Shown piece by piece: positions 44,942 to 55,475 of a DNA stretch of 64,000 nucleotides. Below the pieces are notes generated by a model that did no database searches, was not told the origin of the DNA, and saw only the letters and a list, made by a program, of their open reading frames with translations. The stretch's first letter is position 1. Every line of letters begins with the position of its first letter. The position numbers and the translations under genes were made by a program. The DNA is from Trichobilharzia szidati. Taxonomy: Eukaryota; Platyhelminthes; Trematoda; Strigeidida; Schistosomatidae. Where the stretch lies: the NCBI GenBank assembly GCA_944472155.2, contig OX235272.1:16910354-16974353 (forward strand), written 5' to 3'.

Positions 44942-46234
44942 TTCATTATAATAGAGGTTTTTGTATTTCCTAATTAATGAAAAACAAAACGATATTGTTG
45001 TTTTTACTGACGTTTCGCTATTTAATGCGCCTGCTAATAGCTTTATCAAAGTATTATTAAACCAGAATTTACAAAATCTCAGCATATATATAACAGAGAG
45101 TTAAGGGGTGAGAAAATAGACTTAGGTCAAGTTAAAGGGACATATTTAAAATAAAAATAGCAATGAAGATCACTAAACCAAATAACAAAGGTAATAGTAT
45201 GTCTGTTGCAGACAACGTCTGTTATGATATCAAAATAAGGTTTACTAACTTGATCATCGTTCGTCTGTCTGGGACATTTTTAGTTGTCAAGATGGTCAAT
45301 TGGTAAAGATGACAAAATCAAGAGTGGATTGTTGGATTTGATCAGTGTGTAAAATTATAAAAGTAGTGTGTGTTTACATAGTGAACTTGGTATGTGATGC
45401 GATATACATCGGACAAACATCTCGAGAAATCAGAATCAGAAGAAATGAACACCGTAGAGCATCGCTTCGACCACCGAGAAATCCGGTTGAACTAGAAAAA
45501 TCTTGAAAAATCATCAACCATAGGTCTACATGCTATAGAATCAGATCAAAAAATTGATTTTGACAATATTGAAATCATCATCCAGAAAAACTTCAGGAAA
45601 CACAAAGGACGTCTAATATCAGAAGCACTTCATATCAAGTGGAATCAAAATTGTCTGAACAGGAATGATAGACTGAAACAGAATCTGACCTGGTTACAAC
45701 ACCTCCCTCTCCATGAAGTGACAAAATCAACACGAATACGATAAGCAAGTTCACTATGTAAACACACACTGCCTTTACAATTTTAAACACTGATCAGATC
45801 CAACCATCTACACTTGATTTTGTTATCTTTACCAAATGACCAACTTGACAGCGAAGAATGACCCCAGACTAACGAACGATGATCATGTTAGTAAACCTTG
45901 TTTTGATGTACCATTACCTTTGTTATTTGGTTTAGTGATATTCATTGGTATTTTAACTTCCAACATGTCCTTCTAACTTGACCTCAATAGTCTATTTTCT
46001 CACGCATTAACTCTTTGTTATCTATATATGCTGAGATTTTGCAAATTCCAGTTCAATAATCCTTTGATAAAGCTATTAGCAGCAGCATCAGATAGCGAAA
46101 CGTCAATAAAAACAACAATATCGTTTTGTTTTTCATTAATTAGGAAATACAAAAACCTCTATTATAATGAATATCATATACCCAATGCCCATATTTTTTC
46201 AAACCGTTAAAAATGAACTTGGTTTGGACATATA
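44942..46234 (+). mobile_element. PLE unit with inverted terminal arms and a target duplication
   Basis: 1293 bp flanked by a 14-bp direct repeat with one mismatch (tagcgcaaatattg at 44928-44941, tagcgcaaatgttg at 46235-46248). Arms of about 430-450 bp (44942-45390 and 45745-46171) are reverse complements. The 354-bp middle encodes, on the plus strand, DAIYIGQTSREIRIRRNEHRRAS, then IDFDNIEIIIQKNF, KGRLISEALHIKWNQN and CLNRNDRLKQNLTW: a PLE GIY-YIG endonuclease. An extra 63 bp follows the right arm. The RT is absent. Confidence 0.82.
46060..46125 (+). ncRNA. Hammerhead-like remnant in PLE arm (class II)
   Basis: Plus strand: TTGATAA where CTGATGA is expected, stem II GCTATT/GATAGC, GAAA and ACGTC (short stem III plus a GTC cleavage triplet). 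The mirror copy is at about 45012-45060 on the minus strand. Core bases C3 and G8 are changed in both arms, so activity is unlikely. Confidence 0.45.
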
Positions 46235-46248
46235 TAGCGCAAATGTTG

Positions 46249-46699
46249 ATTTTTGTAGAATCCATTTTTTTTGCATAATGTCCACATTATAGATTGATTG
46301 TATTCAAAGCAATAATAGGTTACTAGAATATATTTGAATCGGTGTACCACTGTTGAACGATTCATTGTCTATCGAGTTTAGTTACACAGGACAATAGGTT
46401 GAGCAGTATTGTTCCTTCTTACAGTGATGTGACTTTATTAAACTTTGCTTATTTTCATGTATACTAACATTATAGCGAGTGACTCGGAACCACTTGGGTC
46501 TCGTATCCAATAATCTTCACTATGTTATCCAGTTAGTAGAATTCATATTTTACTCTCAGTTTGCACATTTGATACGTAATAGTGACACCACTGGCAGATT
46601 TCCTGTCTTTTGTTGACAGCCTTCCAATATAACCACCACTTTCTGCGGGTCACAAACAGTTTCAAGTGAGAATATATGGAACGTTAAATACTGTTTGCC
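46249..46699. other. Unassigned stretch
   Basis: No gene or repeat recognised. Confidence 0.3.
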
Positions 46700-46890
46700 A
46701 TGACTGAAGTTTAGTTTCAGTAGTTAGATTTCATCACGAATCAAGATCATTTGGAGAGATCATTGAAAACCAAGGAGTACTAGACGGTAATGGACAACCC
46801 ATGACCTTCAGGTTAAGACATCAAGCTCGTTGACTCTTCAGGCACTTAGATCTGAATTCAGTGATCCATGAAATCTCATGATCTAAACAT
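46700..46890 (-). mobile_element. S2 SINE, decayed
   Basis: 'gatttcatcacgaatcaaga', 'gagatcattgaaaaccaagg' and 'agtactagac' are the S2 3' end and hammerhead edge on the minus strand. The head is unrecognisable. Confidence 0.5.
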
Positions 46891-46994
46891 GACTGAAGAT
46901 TTTATGGGGTTTACAGTGCAGTTGAGGTCATTACAGGGGAGCTGCATTTATCCAGAAACCGATTTCTATTATCAGTCTGAAGAAAATAAAAGAC

Positions 46995-47070
46995 AGATTC
47001 AGCGAAGAAAATTTTCTTTATCGACGAAATCATCTTCAGAGGCTGTACAGCCGTATTTATACTTACAAAA
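46995..47070 (-). repeat. PLE terminal fragment (class IV)
   Basis: Minus strand 'ggctgtacagcctctgaag' and 'atgatttcgtcgataaag', with a palindromic 'gaaaattttc' arm, match 5760-5955 and 22425-22480. Confidence 0.5.
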
Positions 47071-47395
47071 ATATATAGTGGTCTATTATTGAGTAATAGG
47101 GGGTGACATAATTGATATAATTACTCAAAAGTGGCTTTAGAAGTGAAAATTAAAAGTTGTAAATTACGTGGTACTCAACGGAACAAAGATAGAAATTTGA
47201 TAAGGTTAAAATTGCTATTGAGTGAGAATAAAGGTGGTAGTTGAGTGTCAATTTAACAAGTGTGAAGAGGGTGTGAAAACATACAAAAGGAGCATATGAG
47301 AGTGATAATAGTGAATTAATTATTAAAGCAAAAGCAAACTAAAAGTAAGATTAAAAATTACAAAAAAGAAAAGAAAAAAATCAAAATTATTTTTT

Positions 47396-47990
47396 AAACA
47401 GGGAACGATGATGAATTGCCAGCGCCTCCGCCATACACAAAAGCCGAAACCTGACGCCCTTTGTACCATTTGGCTTCACTTTGTAGATGATCTTGAAAGA
47501 CGACTCCGGTGGAGCTACGTGGCCTGAGTTCACCAAATGCTCGAGAATTGAGCTAGTAATTGTCTTACACTGTCCCTTTGCTAACCATGCCGGATAATGT
47601 TCAGAGATGTGTTTGGAAAGCGTGCGCTTTGTGCGGCCAAATAACTAGCTCCACACGAGCAGGTGAATTTATAAACACACATTGAGGTAGCCCAAAGCGG
47701 CAGTTTATCCTTCACACATCCAATGATCATTTGTCGGCTGTAGAAACTGACACGTAGCTCAGCCATAAAGAAGGCTTTCCTCAGTGATCTGCATAAGCGA
47801 TTCTTTAGGATCTCAGCTGCGGTATCACCTTTAAATTCAACATTCATAAATAGCAGTTTCTTTGGCACCGTCTGGATTCTTTCAGGCTTTTCCCTTAACT
47901 TCATGTTTTTCTCGATAAATCTTGGAGGATATCCATTCTCTATGAGGACTTGTCTGAGTCGCCCCAGTTCCCCATCGATCAGTCAGTCTG
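47396..47990 (-). mobile_element. PLE of a separate family: linker and GIY-YIG endonuclease
   Basis: Minus strand: VLIENGYPPRFIEKNMK (the end of the RT linker), then LLFMNVEFKGDTAAEILKNRL and MCVYKFTCSCGASYL. After a frameshift, HYPAWLAKGQCKTITSSIL, EHLVNSGHVAP, ESSFKIIYKVKPNGTKG and LCMAEALAIHHRSLFKK reach a stop near 47396. The CxC in the GIY-YIG region and the EALAIH end are typical of PLEs. It has fewer lesions than the other PLE pieces. Confidence 0.8.
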
Positions 47991-49184
47991 TCTATGTTTA
48001 CTTACACAGAGACCAGGAAAATTCATGGTAGCACTTTAGGATGCAAGCTTACTTTCAATGTTTTCTATGGTCTTACCCCTTTGATGGTAATTATTCCAAC
48101 AAAACGTGGAGTACTGGTTTGTAGATTACTTGGAATACCTTCAAACTACCCATAATAAAGTCCAATGAATGGGACGCAAGCGCATCGCTTAAAACCTGAC
48201 AGCACTTCAGTTTCAGGTTATTTTTGGTATGTGTTCACGAACTCATTGCAAATCTCTGTTCCTGCAGTATGCATTCTTCGATACATACAAAAACGGCTAT
48301 CATTAGTACGGGAAATATGTTGTCTGACAGTAATCCCTTTAAAAGTTTACACCGTTCTACCGGTCAATATTTAATTATCACGCCAACATATAAATCACCA
48401 CTTTACTCTATGATAAACAATAATTTTGAATTTTTAGTTTTCAGATGGAAGCCTTTGAAAGTTGATATTTGTTATTGTTAAGCTGTAATCGTAAACATTG
48501 AACAGCTAATTTCTAATGACCAGTGTTTCTCCACATTTATGTTGTTGAAAAAAATGTCAGTTATCTCTGTGAACCATCATTTAAAAATTGTGTCTTTATT
48601 TTTGTGTGATCACTCAACCGCTAGTAGTAATGTTGGTAATGTTTGTTTAAAACAAAAGATGTTCACTAACTCACTCACTCACTCACTCGCTCATTCACTT
48701 AATGTTCTTTTTATCAAAATTAACAATTTCGCACTCTTACCATCATGTCACATTAAACTTACTTTTATGAGAAGACACTTTCGGAGAACGTCGGTAAGCG
48801 GTGTATGATGAGTCTGTCTGTGTGTGTGTATGTGAGTATGAGCATTTCTATGCACCAGTGTATGTAACGAGTAGTAGTCAGTCATTTGAACTGGTGATAA
48901 ACCGTACAAAACGGGTAATAATAATAATAATAATGAGGGTAATATTCGATACAGCTGTTTTTATTTTGACGTGTTGAAGTATTATTTCACACTGCAAAAA
49001 AGGTTTATTCATGCGGAATAATGCGTAGACTTATCCTGAGAAATAATAATTATAATAAGTTTCTCCCTGCTGTCTTTCAAAAAAAAAAAATAAGAAAAAT
49101 TTGTTACTAAATATACCCGATGAATGCATGAATGAAAGAATTAATAAAATCCGTATTAGATGAAGTCTTATTAAATTACGTATA
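47991..49184. other. Unassigned stretch with microsatellites
   Basis: (ACTC)n at about 48667-48700, TG-rich runs near 48820 and an AAT run near 48920. Short ORFs on both strands show no recognisable motif. Confidence 0.4.
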
Positions 49185-49189
49185 ATTAT

Positions 49190-49587
49190 TGCTATTCCCT
49201 TGAGTTCCGAGTGAAACACAGGGCCTGCTTCAACAACACATCTCCACTTTGTCCTATCTTCTGCCGTCCTTTTCAGCTGGGTACACAATTGACACCATTA
49301 TCTCTCATCTCTTCCTCACACGATCTCCTACATGTCACCCTCGCATCAACAACCCACTTGTCGCTTCCTATTTGGATTCAACTCGAGGTTATGTCTGGGG
49401 CGCGATGTCATTCAACAGTCTTCTCAATGATATATGCCCTATCCATCTCCATGTTCTCCTACATATTTGTTGAGCGATCGGCTCTTAGCTTGCTTTTTCA
49501 CAGCCAGTTTTCTGTTGACAAAATCTGCAACCTGTTGGAAATCCTTTTCGTGACACGCAGCCCAAGTTTCTGACCCGTATAGAAGAA
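49190..49587 (-). mobile_element. RTE-D LINE, 3' piece (left of nested RTE-A)
   Basis: Minus-strand 3' end with 'gtttcactcggaactcaag' and C-terminal coding remains up to 'cttctatacgggtcagaaac'. It resumes at 50499 after the RTE-A insertion. Confidence 0.8.
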
Positions 49588-50489
49588 ACTTGGAGGATCT
49601 GGACTTCGCCGATGATATATGTCTGATTTCCCACAAACTGGAAGATATCCAAGCGAAAGCAACAAGTTAGCAGAAGAAGCATCTAGGGAAGACAGGACTT
49701 CAGGTGAACATAGAGAAAACAGAGGTGATGAAGATTCTTGGCCAACACCACCAACAGCAACAACAACAACTGACAACAATCAGCATAAATGGGAGGAACC
49801 TGAAAGAAACAACCTCCTTCACCTACCTACCTGGGAAGCATCGTTTCAACTACAGGCCAGCGGAACTGACGAGTATATCAAAGCAAGCGAGGATCGGAAA
49901 AGCAAGACAAGCTTTCACTACTCTCAAGTCTGTGTGGAGGTCAACACTGCACTCAGCATGAAAAATAAGATCCGGATTTTCAACTCCAATGTGAAGTCAG
50001 TCAGTGCTACTCACTATACGGATGGATCAGAGACTTGCACTGCGCGTCATAAACAGCATCTCAAACAAACTACACACCTTCATCAACAGTTGTCTTCACT
50101 CAATACCACTCAAGATCAGATGGCCGGCCAGAAAAGATCAGCAACAGAGAGGGATCTCTGGCAATGAGCGAACCAACTCAGCAGGAACCGATTGTGAAAC
50201 AAACAGGCAGGAAGAAATGGAGATGGATTGGCTGGCCATACTCTGAGGAAACAATGCATCAAGTGACATCACTAGACAAGCCATTGCTCGAGTGGAACCC
50301 GAAAGGGAAGTGGCGAGTTGGTCGTCAGTGCGAGGGTAGGTGACTTGGAGGAGGTCATGTGAAGAGGAGATGAAAGCATGTGGGCAGACTTGGACCCAGG
50401 TGAAGACTCTAGCAGAGAACTGAACGCAATGGAGACGCACGGCTGAAGCCCTATGTTCCTGTAGGAATTAAAGGATACAATAATAAATA
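49588..50489 (+). mobile_element. RTE-A LINE nested in an RTE-D copy, with target duplication
   Basis: 902 bp flanked by ATAGAAGAA (49579-49587 and 50490-50498). Starts at LEDLDFADDICLISHKLED with an intact FADD box and runs to the usual tail 'tcctgtaggaattaaaggat' plus AATAATAA. One of the cleaner A copies, though frameshifted after the FADD segment. Confidence 0.93.
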
Positions 50490-50498
50490 ATAGAAGAA

Positions 50499-50808
50499 CT
50501 AGCTGACCTCACATTTGTGTTGAATATTCGAATCTTGTTCTCTATGCTCAGTTAGGGCAGAAAATTCCTAAACTGTATCCAGGTTGATGAAGGAGTATCT
50601 TGCCTTTCCGATTCTGACTGACTTTGACATCTTCATCCGTTTCGCTTGTGGTTGAAACGGTGCTTCGTAGATAAGTGAAGGAGGTAACCTTTGTTAAATC
50701 TCCCCCTTCGATGGTGATTGGCGATGCGTACTATTGTCTCCTCGCTCCTCACAGTCTGACTCATAATCCACTCCACCACAATTAAGAATATCATCGGTGA
50801 TAACAGAC
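50499..50808 (-). mobile_element. RTE-D LINE, 5' piece (right of nested RTE-A)
   Basis: Continues 49190-49587: 'ctgacctcacatttgtgttg', the INLKPG-type region and, after a deletion, the VDWI region ('ccactccaccacaattaaga'). Confidence 0.75.
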
Positions 50809-51395
50809 AGAAAATAATAAAGGAATGTTATGTCTAGCAGAAGAATCTAGGACATAAGTCACGTCTTATTCGGGATATACGGATATTCCAGTCTCATACT
50901 GAGTGGGTTCCAAGTATCGTCGTTTCAAAACGCCAAAGCGTTAAGGAATTCACTTCCTTTGTATTGAGTAACTTCAACAATTAGTACATGATATTTTCAG
51001 TTACACTTGTCTTATGGTTAGTACAAAGATAACCTAAACTAGGTTTATTTCTTGCAAAAAATGTAACGATATAATTTAATAAATAGCCCAGTGTAGTAGA
51101 GAAAGCCTGGCAATTCACTCTTCAAGTTTTACATTGGTGGATATGTAACTGATTTTTAGTTAGGCTTCTTCCTGAAGCGATATCAGATACAGAATCATTA
51201 AACTGTGAGGAGCATGGGACATCTGTTTCCCTCCCCCACACACGCACACACACATTCAAACGTTTTATGAAGTTCTCATCAACAGTAGTCATCCGTGGTA
51301 TCCACTAAGTTGAGTTTCAATACAGCTAGCTATTCACCGAAGACATTTGATGTTAGTCTCACCAATATGCGAAAGTCATGGATTATTGAATTCTC
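50809..51395. other. Unassigned stretch
   Basis: At 50880-50945 there is a scrap resembling the S3 head end (gttccaagtatcgtcgtttc, cgccaaagcgtta) on the minus strand. Otherwise nothing recognised. Confidence 0.4.
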
Positions 51396-51580
51396 TACAT
51401 ATAGGGGGGATAAACGGTCATCGGGCAAGCCTTCTAACCTGTATATCTCAACAAGAGGTAACGGATGTTTACTGCCAAAGATTCCAGTAACAGAATGATA
51501 TGTCTGTTTAGTAATCCCTGGTTTTCAGCAGTTCTCTACCAGATGTTAATTTATGACGAAATCTTCCTGGAAATTCACTT
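51396..51580 (+). mobile_element. S2 SINE, decayed 3' part
   Basis: 'acggatgtttactgccaaag', 'tgtttagtaatccctggttt' and 'gcagttctctaccagatg' correspond to the S2 hammerhead region and 3' end. Confidence 0.5.
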
Positions 51581-51724
51581 TTCTTCCCTACCCAACCCCT
51601 GTAGTATTGGGAGTTCTCAAATCCGGAATGTTGTGTTGAGCAGATTATCTGTTCTAAAGAAATATTACTCATTGACGTCTGAGTACTTTCGGCGTGGTAT
51701 CAAATGTATTAGCAGCAAGTACAC

Positions 51725-52320
51725 ACTACAGGTGGGATGGATGAGGTCGTCAAAACTAGACAGGAACGAGAGGGCAAAATAGACTGCGATCATTCTGAAA
51801 TCACCTGGAAATATACTGCACTGAGCGTCGTGAAAAAGATTGGGATTTTAAACATTGGTTTCAAGTTAGTCAGTGTTTATGTACTGCTTAGAGACTTGGC
51901 GCACGTCTCGCGAAAAGCGTTTCCGACAGCCTATAGACGTTTATCATCATCTGCCCACTTCGCTCCATAGTGAAGTTCTGATGGCCGGCATGAAAGGTCA
52001 TGCAACAAGGAACTCTGGTGGTTAACCAAACAAGAACCTATTGCCCAGCCATGAGATATCTTGAAGTAAATGAAAATTGTTCGGGGACACACTGAAGAGA
52101 CCATTAATTTACATTGTGCGATAGGCAAGCCTCAAGTGTAACCTGACTAAGAACCGAGAGACAAATTGGGCATCCAAGGGTGACATGGAGTAGATCGTGT
52201 AAGGAGGTGAGAGTTTTTGGATAATCGTGTGGTGATCTTAAAAGGACTGCAGAGGACGGGATGAAATGTAGATGTAGTGTTGAAACCCTAAGATTTACTC
52301 GGAACTTAAGCGGACAATGA
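51725..52320 (+). mobile_element. RTE-D LINE, decayed C-terminal half
   Basis: Blocks 'gggattttaaacattggttt', 'agacttggcgcacgtctcgc', 'gttctgatggccggcatg' and 'gggtgacatggagtagatcg', then a tail with 'tttactcggaacttaag' and AATAAT-like sequence. Confidence 0.7.
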
Positions 52321-52755
52321 TAATATTTATAATAATGCATACACATACCAAAAAATATAGGTACTTTATGAAATTCTTAATGGTGTTTATGATCTAAATA
52401 CATTTTGCTAGGTTTTGAAAACTCGCATACTTCTTATGTGCGTTCATCCATTTACGGTTAACACTCAGATTCCCCACACCAATCAAACTTTGTATACTAG
52501 AACAGAGAACACAATTTATTTGATTTTCGCTTTATTTTGAGGATCAAATTTACTGAAAAAAAAACAGAGAAATTACAGGGAATAGTAAAATCACGAAAAT
52601 ATATGCAGTCTGAAATTCTTTCCTACTGTAAATTGCACAAGCTACAGCTGGTAAATTTCTCAGCCTTGACAAGAGTTATTCCTCCAAATACTAGTTAGAT
52701 TTGACTTTTCCATATCGGGTATCATTCAAATAAGCTAAGTTATACACGTTCCTTT
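52321..52755. other. Unassigned AT-rich stretch
   Basis: No gene or repeat recognised. Confidence 0.3.
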
Positions 52756-52883
52756 ATAAAAATTATATTTGTAAAATCTCAGCGAAATTGAAATGATTAA
52801 TTCCAACGTTTCCGTGTTCGGCAATCTGGTCCGAACTTCTTCAGGGAAATTAATCGAAATTAACATAACAAAGGTTTATACAT
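52756..52883 (-). repeat. PLE class III terminal arm, left (with hammerhead)
   Basis: About 128 bp that is the reverse complement of 54196-54328. On the minus strand it carries the hammerhead block 52795-52855, which has a 3-nt insertion (ACG) between stem II and GAAA compared with the right arm. Confidence 0.8.
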
Positions 52884-53132
52884 AAAATGAACAACTCTTG
52901 TTTTTAAACCTTGTCCAATCATGAGCCATGCAACAGGCATCAACATGTATAATAAATAAATAAATAAAATTGTATGTTTATATATAAAAGTACATCTCTT
53001 GTTTTAAATTGTTTGTCCTGTCATATGAAACAAGAAACAGCTATCAATAGGTATAATAAACAAAACAAAACAAAAATTTTAATGAACTGTGGTCAAACTT
53101 TGACCTCAGACTTTCAAAAATTAGTCTACTTT
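52884..53132. repeat. Two worn copies of an ~90-bp unit
   Basis: 'ctcttgtttttaaaccttgt' with 'ggcatcaacatgtataataa' and, about 95 bp on, 'ctcttgttttaaattgtttg' with 'atcaataggtataataaac' suggest a diverged tandem duplication inside the PLE region. Confidence 0.5.
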
Positions 53133-53490
53133 TAACTGAATTTTGGATTTTCCCGTCGATTGATTGGACCGAAGTGCTCGGTCTCAGGTTGACATGTCGG
53201 CTTCTTGAGCAGATGCTTCGACGATGTCTGGGTATTTAATTAGTATTGAATTGCTGGGTGGTGACTAGCAGTGGAATTCAGGATGCGCATTTCGTCCTAT
53301 TTGGGACTCGTCATCTGGGTGTACCTGAATTTCTCAGTGAGTGATGATGTTCCCACCGAGGCTCGAACCCAGTGCCCATGGTTTCAAACGCCAAAGCGTT
53401 ATCCACTAGACCACTTGGGCCACGAGAGCCACCTCTTGTGCAACGGGTCATATTGATTTAACTGAATTTTGGATTTTCCCGTCGATTGTA
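53133..53490 (-). mobile_element. S3 SINE, partial tandem dimer with hammerhead
   Basis: Read on the minus strand, an S3 unit (from 'caatcgacgggaaaatcc' through head 'ggtctagtggataacgcttt' and hammerhead 53273-53325 to 'ctagtcaccacc') runs directly into the 5' leader of a second unit, ending with 'caatcgacgggaaaatcc' again. The same ~31-bp sequence therefore occurs at both ends (53133-53163 and 53457-53487). Inserted inside PLE sequence. Confidence 0.8.
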
Positions 53491-53552
53491 TGTATTTGCA
53501 GTATACATTGGTGTATGTGTGTGTGGGTGAGCAGTCATAAAACATTTGTTAT

Positions 53553-53606
53553 TCTCATATGAGCTGTGATCAAGATTTGACCGGATAGTTACAAAATAAT
53601 TGAAAT
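53553..53606. repeat. Inverted-repeat partner of 54343-54393
   Basis: About 50 bp containing 'gtgatcaagatttgaccgg' occurs inverted at 54343-54393 with few differences, and a more worn direct relative lies at 53083-53125. This is a second, inner/outer inverted pair around the PLE coding piece. Confidence 0.75.
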
Positions 53607-53734
53607 TTTTTTTACAAATATAATATAATTTTATAAATTTGTTATTCTCTCCATAAGAAGACGTAGACAATCGGGAATTTCACCAAGTGTGACTATTTGT
53701 TGATACATATCCAGTTTATTTACTTATTAGTCAG

Positions 53735-54180
53735 GATTTGCTATGCACCAGCTAACATCACACCTTCACGTCTGTTCAAACTGTTGGGATTCACCCATAC
53801 ATGTAGGGCTCCTGCAGTCAGTCTTTCTTTATACGAACCTAGAACCTTTCTGTAAAACCTTAGTCTTATCAAAGTCGATTTTGTATCCCATTTCTATCGA
53901 ATGCAGTGCAGTGCAATCGCTGAGTTGTTTTCTAGCTTCTTCAAGTCTGCAGAGGTCTTTGGAACCACCTTAAAACACTGTTTACGCTCTTTCACTCTTG
54001 TATTTACCTGTCTGGAAGTTTCTCCTACATATACGGCGTTACAATCCCCACAATTGATCTGGTATACGCAATTCTGCTGGTTTTCTTGTTCTTTTTTATC
54101 CTTAACCTTCACCAGTAATGAGCGTAAGGTGTTTGATGCACGAAAATACACTCGTATGTTATGGTCGTTAAGGATTCGCT
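53735..54180 (-). mobile_element. PLE GIY-YIG endonuclease fragment
   Basis: Minus strand: MYFRASNTLRSLLVKVKDKK, NCVYQINCGDCNAVYVGETSR, QVNTRVKERK and ENNSAIALH, then (frameshift) MGYKIDFDKTKVLQ, RKT and NPNSLNRREG. These are the Y-INC-DC-YVGET and IDFD-TKVL blocks of PLE endonucleases. Flanked by inverted arms at 52756 and 54196, with the same-strand hammerhead downstream. Confidence 0.82.
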
Positions 54181-54195
54181 TTATTTCATCGGATG

Positions 54196-54328
54196 TTTAT
54201 ATATAAACCTCTGTCATGTTAATTTCGATTAATTTCCCTGAAGAAGTTCGGACCAGATTGCCGAACGAAACGTTGGAATTAATCATTTCAATTTCGCTGA
54301 GATTTTACAAATATAATTTTATAAATGT
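54196..54328 (+). repeat. PLE class III terminal arm, right (with hammerhead)
   Basis: Reverse complement of 52756-52883. Contains the best-preserved hammerhead-like block of the window at 54227-54284. Confidence 0.8.
54227..54284 (+). ncRNA. Hammerhead ribozyme-like motif, PLE class III
   Basis: Stem I is 10 bp (GATTAATTTCC with GGAATTAATC, one bulged T). Then the core CTGAAGA, one extra A, stem II GTTCGG/CCGAAC (6 perfect bp), GAAA, a minimal stem III (ACGT) and cleavage site after GTT (54272-54274). All core bases fit the CUGANGA...GAAA...NUH rule. The extra base before stem II and the two-pair stem III are the doubtful points; such short stems usually need a dimer. Confidence 0.7.
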
Positions 54329-54342
54329 CTACTTCTCACTCA

Positions 54343-54393
54343 GCGTTCAATTATTTTGCAACTATCCGGTCAAATCTTGATCACAGTTCATAT
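54343..54393. repeat. Inverted-repeat partner of 53553-53606
   Basis: Reads 'ccggtcaaatcttgatcac', the reverse complement of the left partner. Confidence 0.75.
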
Positions 54394-55475
54394 GAAATAC
54401 AATTAAAATCATGCAACTTTTGAGTAAACTTTACTGAGTGCATATGTACACAGCTTTCTCCCACATTTTCTACGTCTACGTTCCATTAATACAGCTGACA
54501 ACCTTTGGCTAGTCTAAATTACCACACACACAATAAATAATCAACATATCAGTGAATATATATCAAGTAAGAAGAATATGCCCTTATACAGATATACTTT
54601 TTCACTGTACTTATCAAAACACAACTGACTTTTCTGTCAAAAAAAACGTATTTACCTCCTGACGTACATTACAGACGCCCTACTGACAGCATACAAAGAG
54701 ATAATTTGTACCAATATAGACTAGAAAAATAACAAAACAACAAGTGTTTTTTTTTTGGGGGTGGGCGGGTGTAATTTCTGGTGCTACATCTGAAAGAAAT
54801 TCGGTTTCTTTAAGCTTCTGCGTAAAGGCAAGATTGAAATCTTCCTCTCAATCCCTCCTCACCCACTCCGCCATGTTTTCTCCGATCATCATACATTAAG
54901 CAAATTAATCTGAATTGGGGGAGGGAGGTGGGTGAAGAAAGTACCCAGCCACATTTATGTAGGCTTATTTTGTTTGTGTAGAATCCTTTTCAACCAAGTG
55001 GAAAACATATTTCCATCTGTATGCACGCGTATATATATATAAATGCATACACAGAGAGAAGAGAGAAAATCAGCAATAACTAGTAGTAGTAGTAGTAGTA
55101 GTATAATGATGGCGGATGATTACAGTGTAATTTAATCACTTCACACTAATCCGTCATCGTAAAGTAATCATAAGGATACAACATACAGGAGGAGGAAAAA
55201 AATTAGCGAAGACTGTAAAAAGATTAAAAGATGATTTATGGCAAATACTTTCAGTAAAATAACACCAAACCACACACACACTTACATATGCATAAACATA
55301 TCTACGCAGAACAGGTTTTCATCATTCAGAAAATGGATTCACCTCTGTTTAGCTGTCTTTGTTTTTGCTTTTTAAGAAGTGTTATCACATTCTTCAGATT
55401 CTAATTTCTTCATGTTTGGAAAGAGTTTGATCTATATTCACATGTCATTAAATGGCATTAAATTGATTTTTTTTA
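54394..55475. other. Unassigned stretch
   Basis: Includes a T/G homopolymer stretch near 54750 and (TAG)n at about 55080-55102. No gene recognised. Confidence 0.4.

Noticed and set aside
47581..47904. 107-codon minus-strand ORF as a novel gene
   Set aside because: Flanking frames supply the rest of a PLE endonuclease (KFTCSCGASY, EALAIH).
48165..48481. Overlapping plus-strand ORFs of 69 and 85 codons
   Set aside because: No recognisable motif, no splice or start context, average base composition; chance ORFs likely.
49031..49288. 85-codon minus-strand ORF
   Set aside because: Low-complexity F-rich translation overlapping an RTE-D 3' end; no domain.
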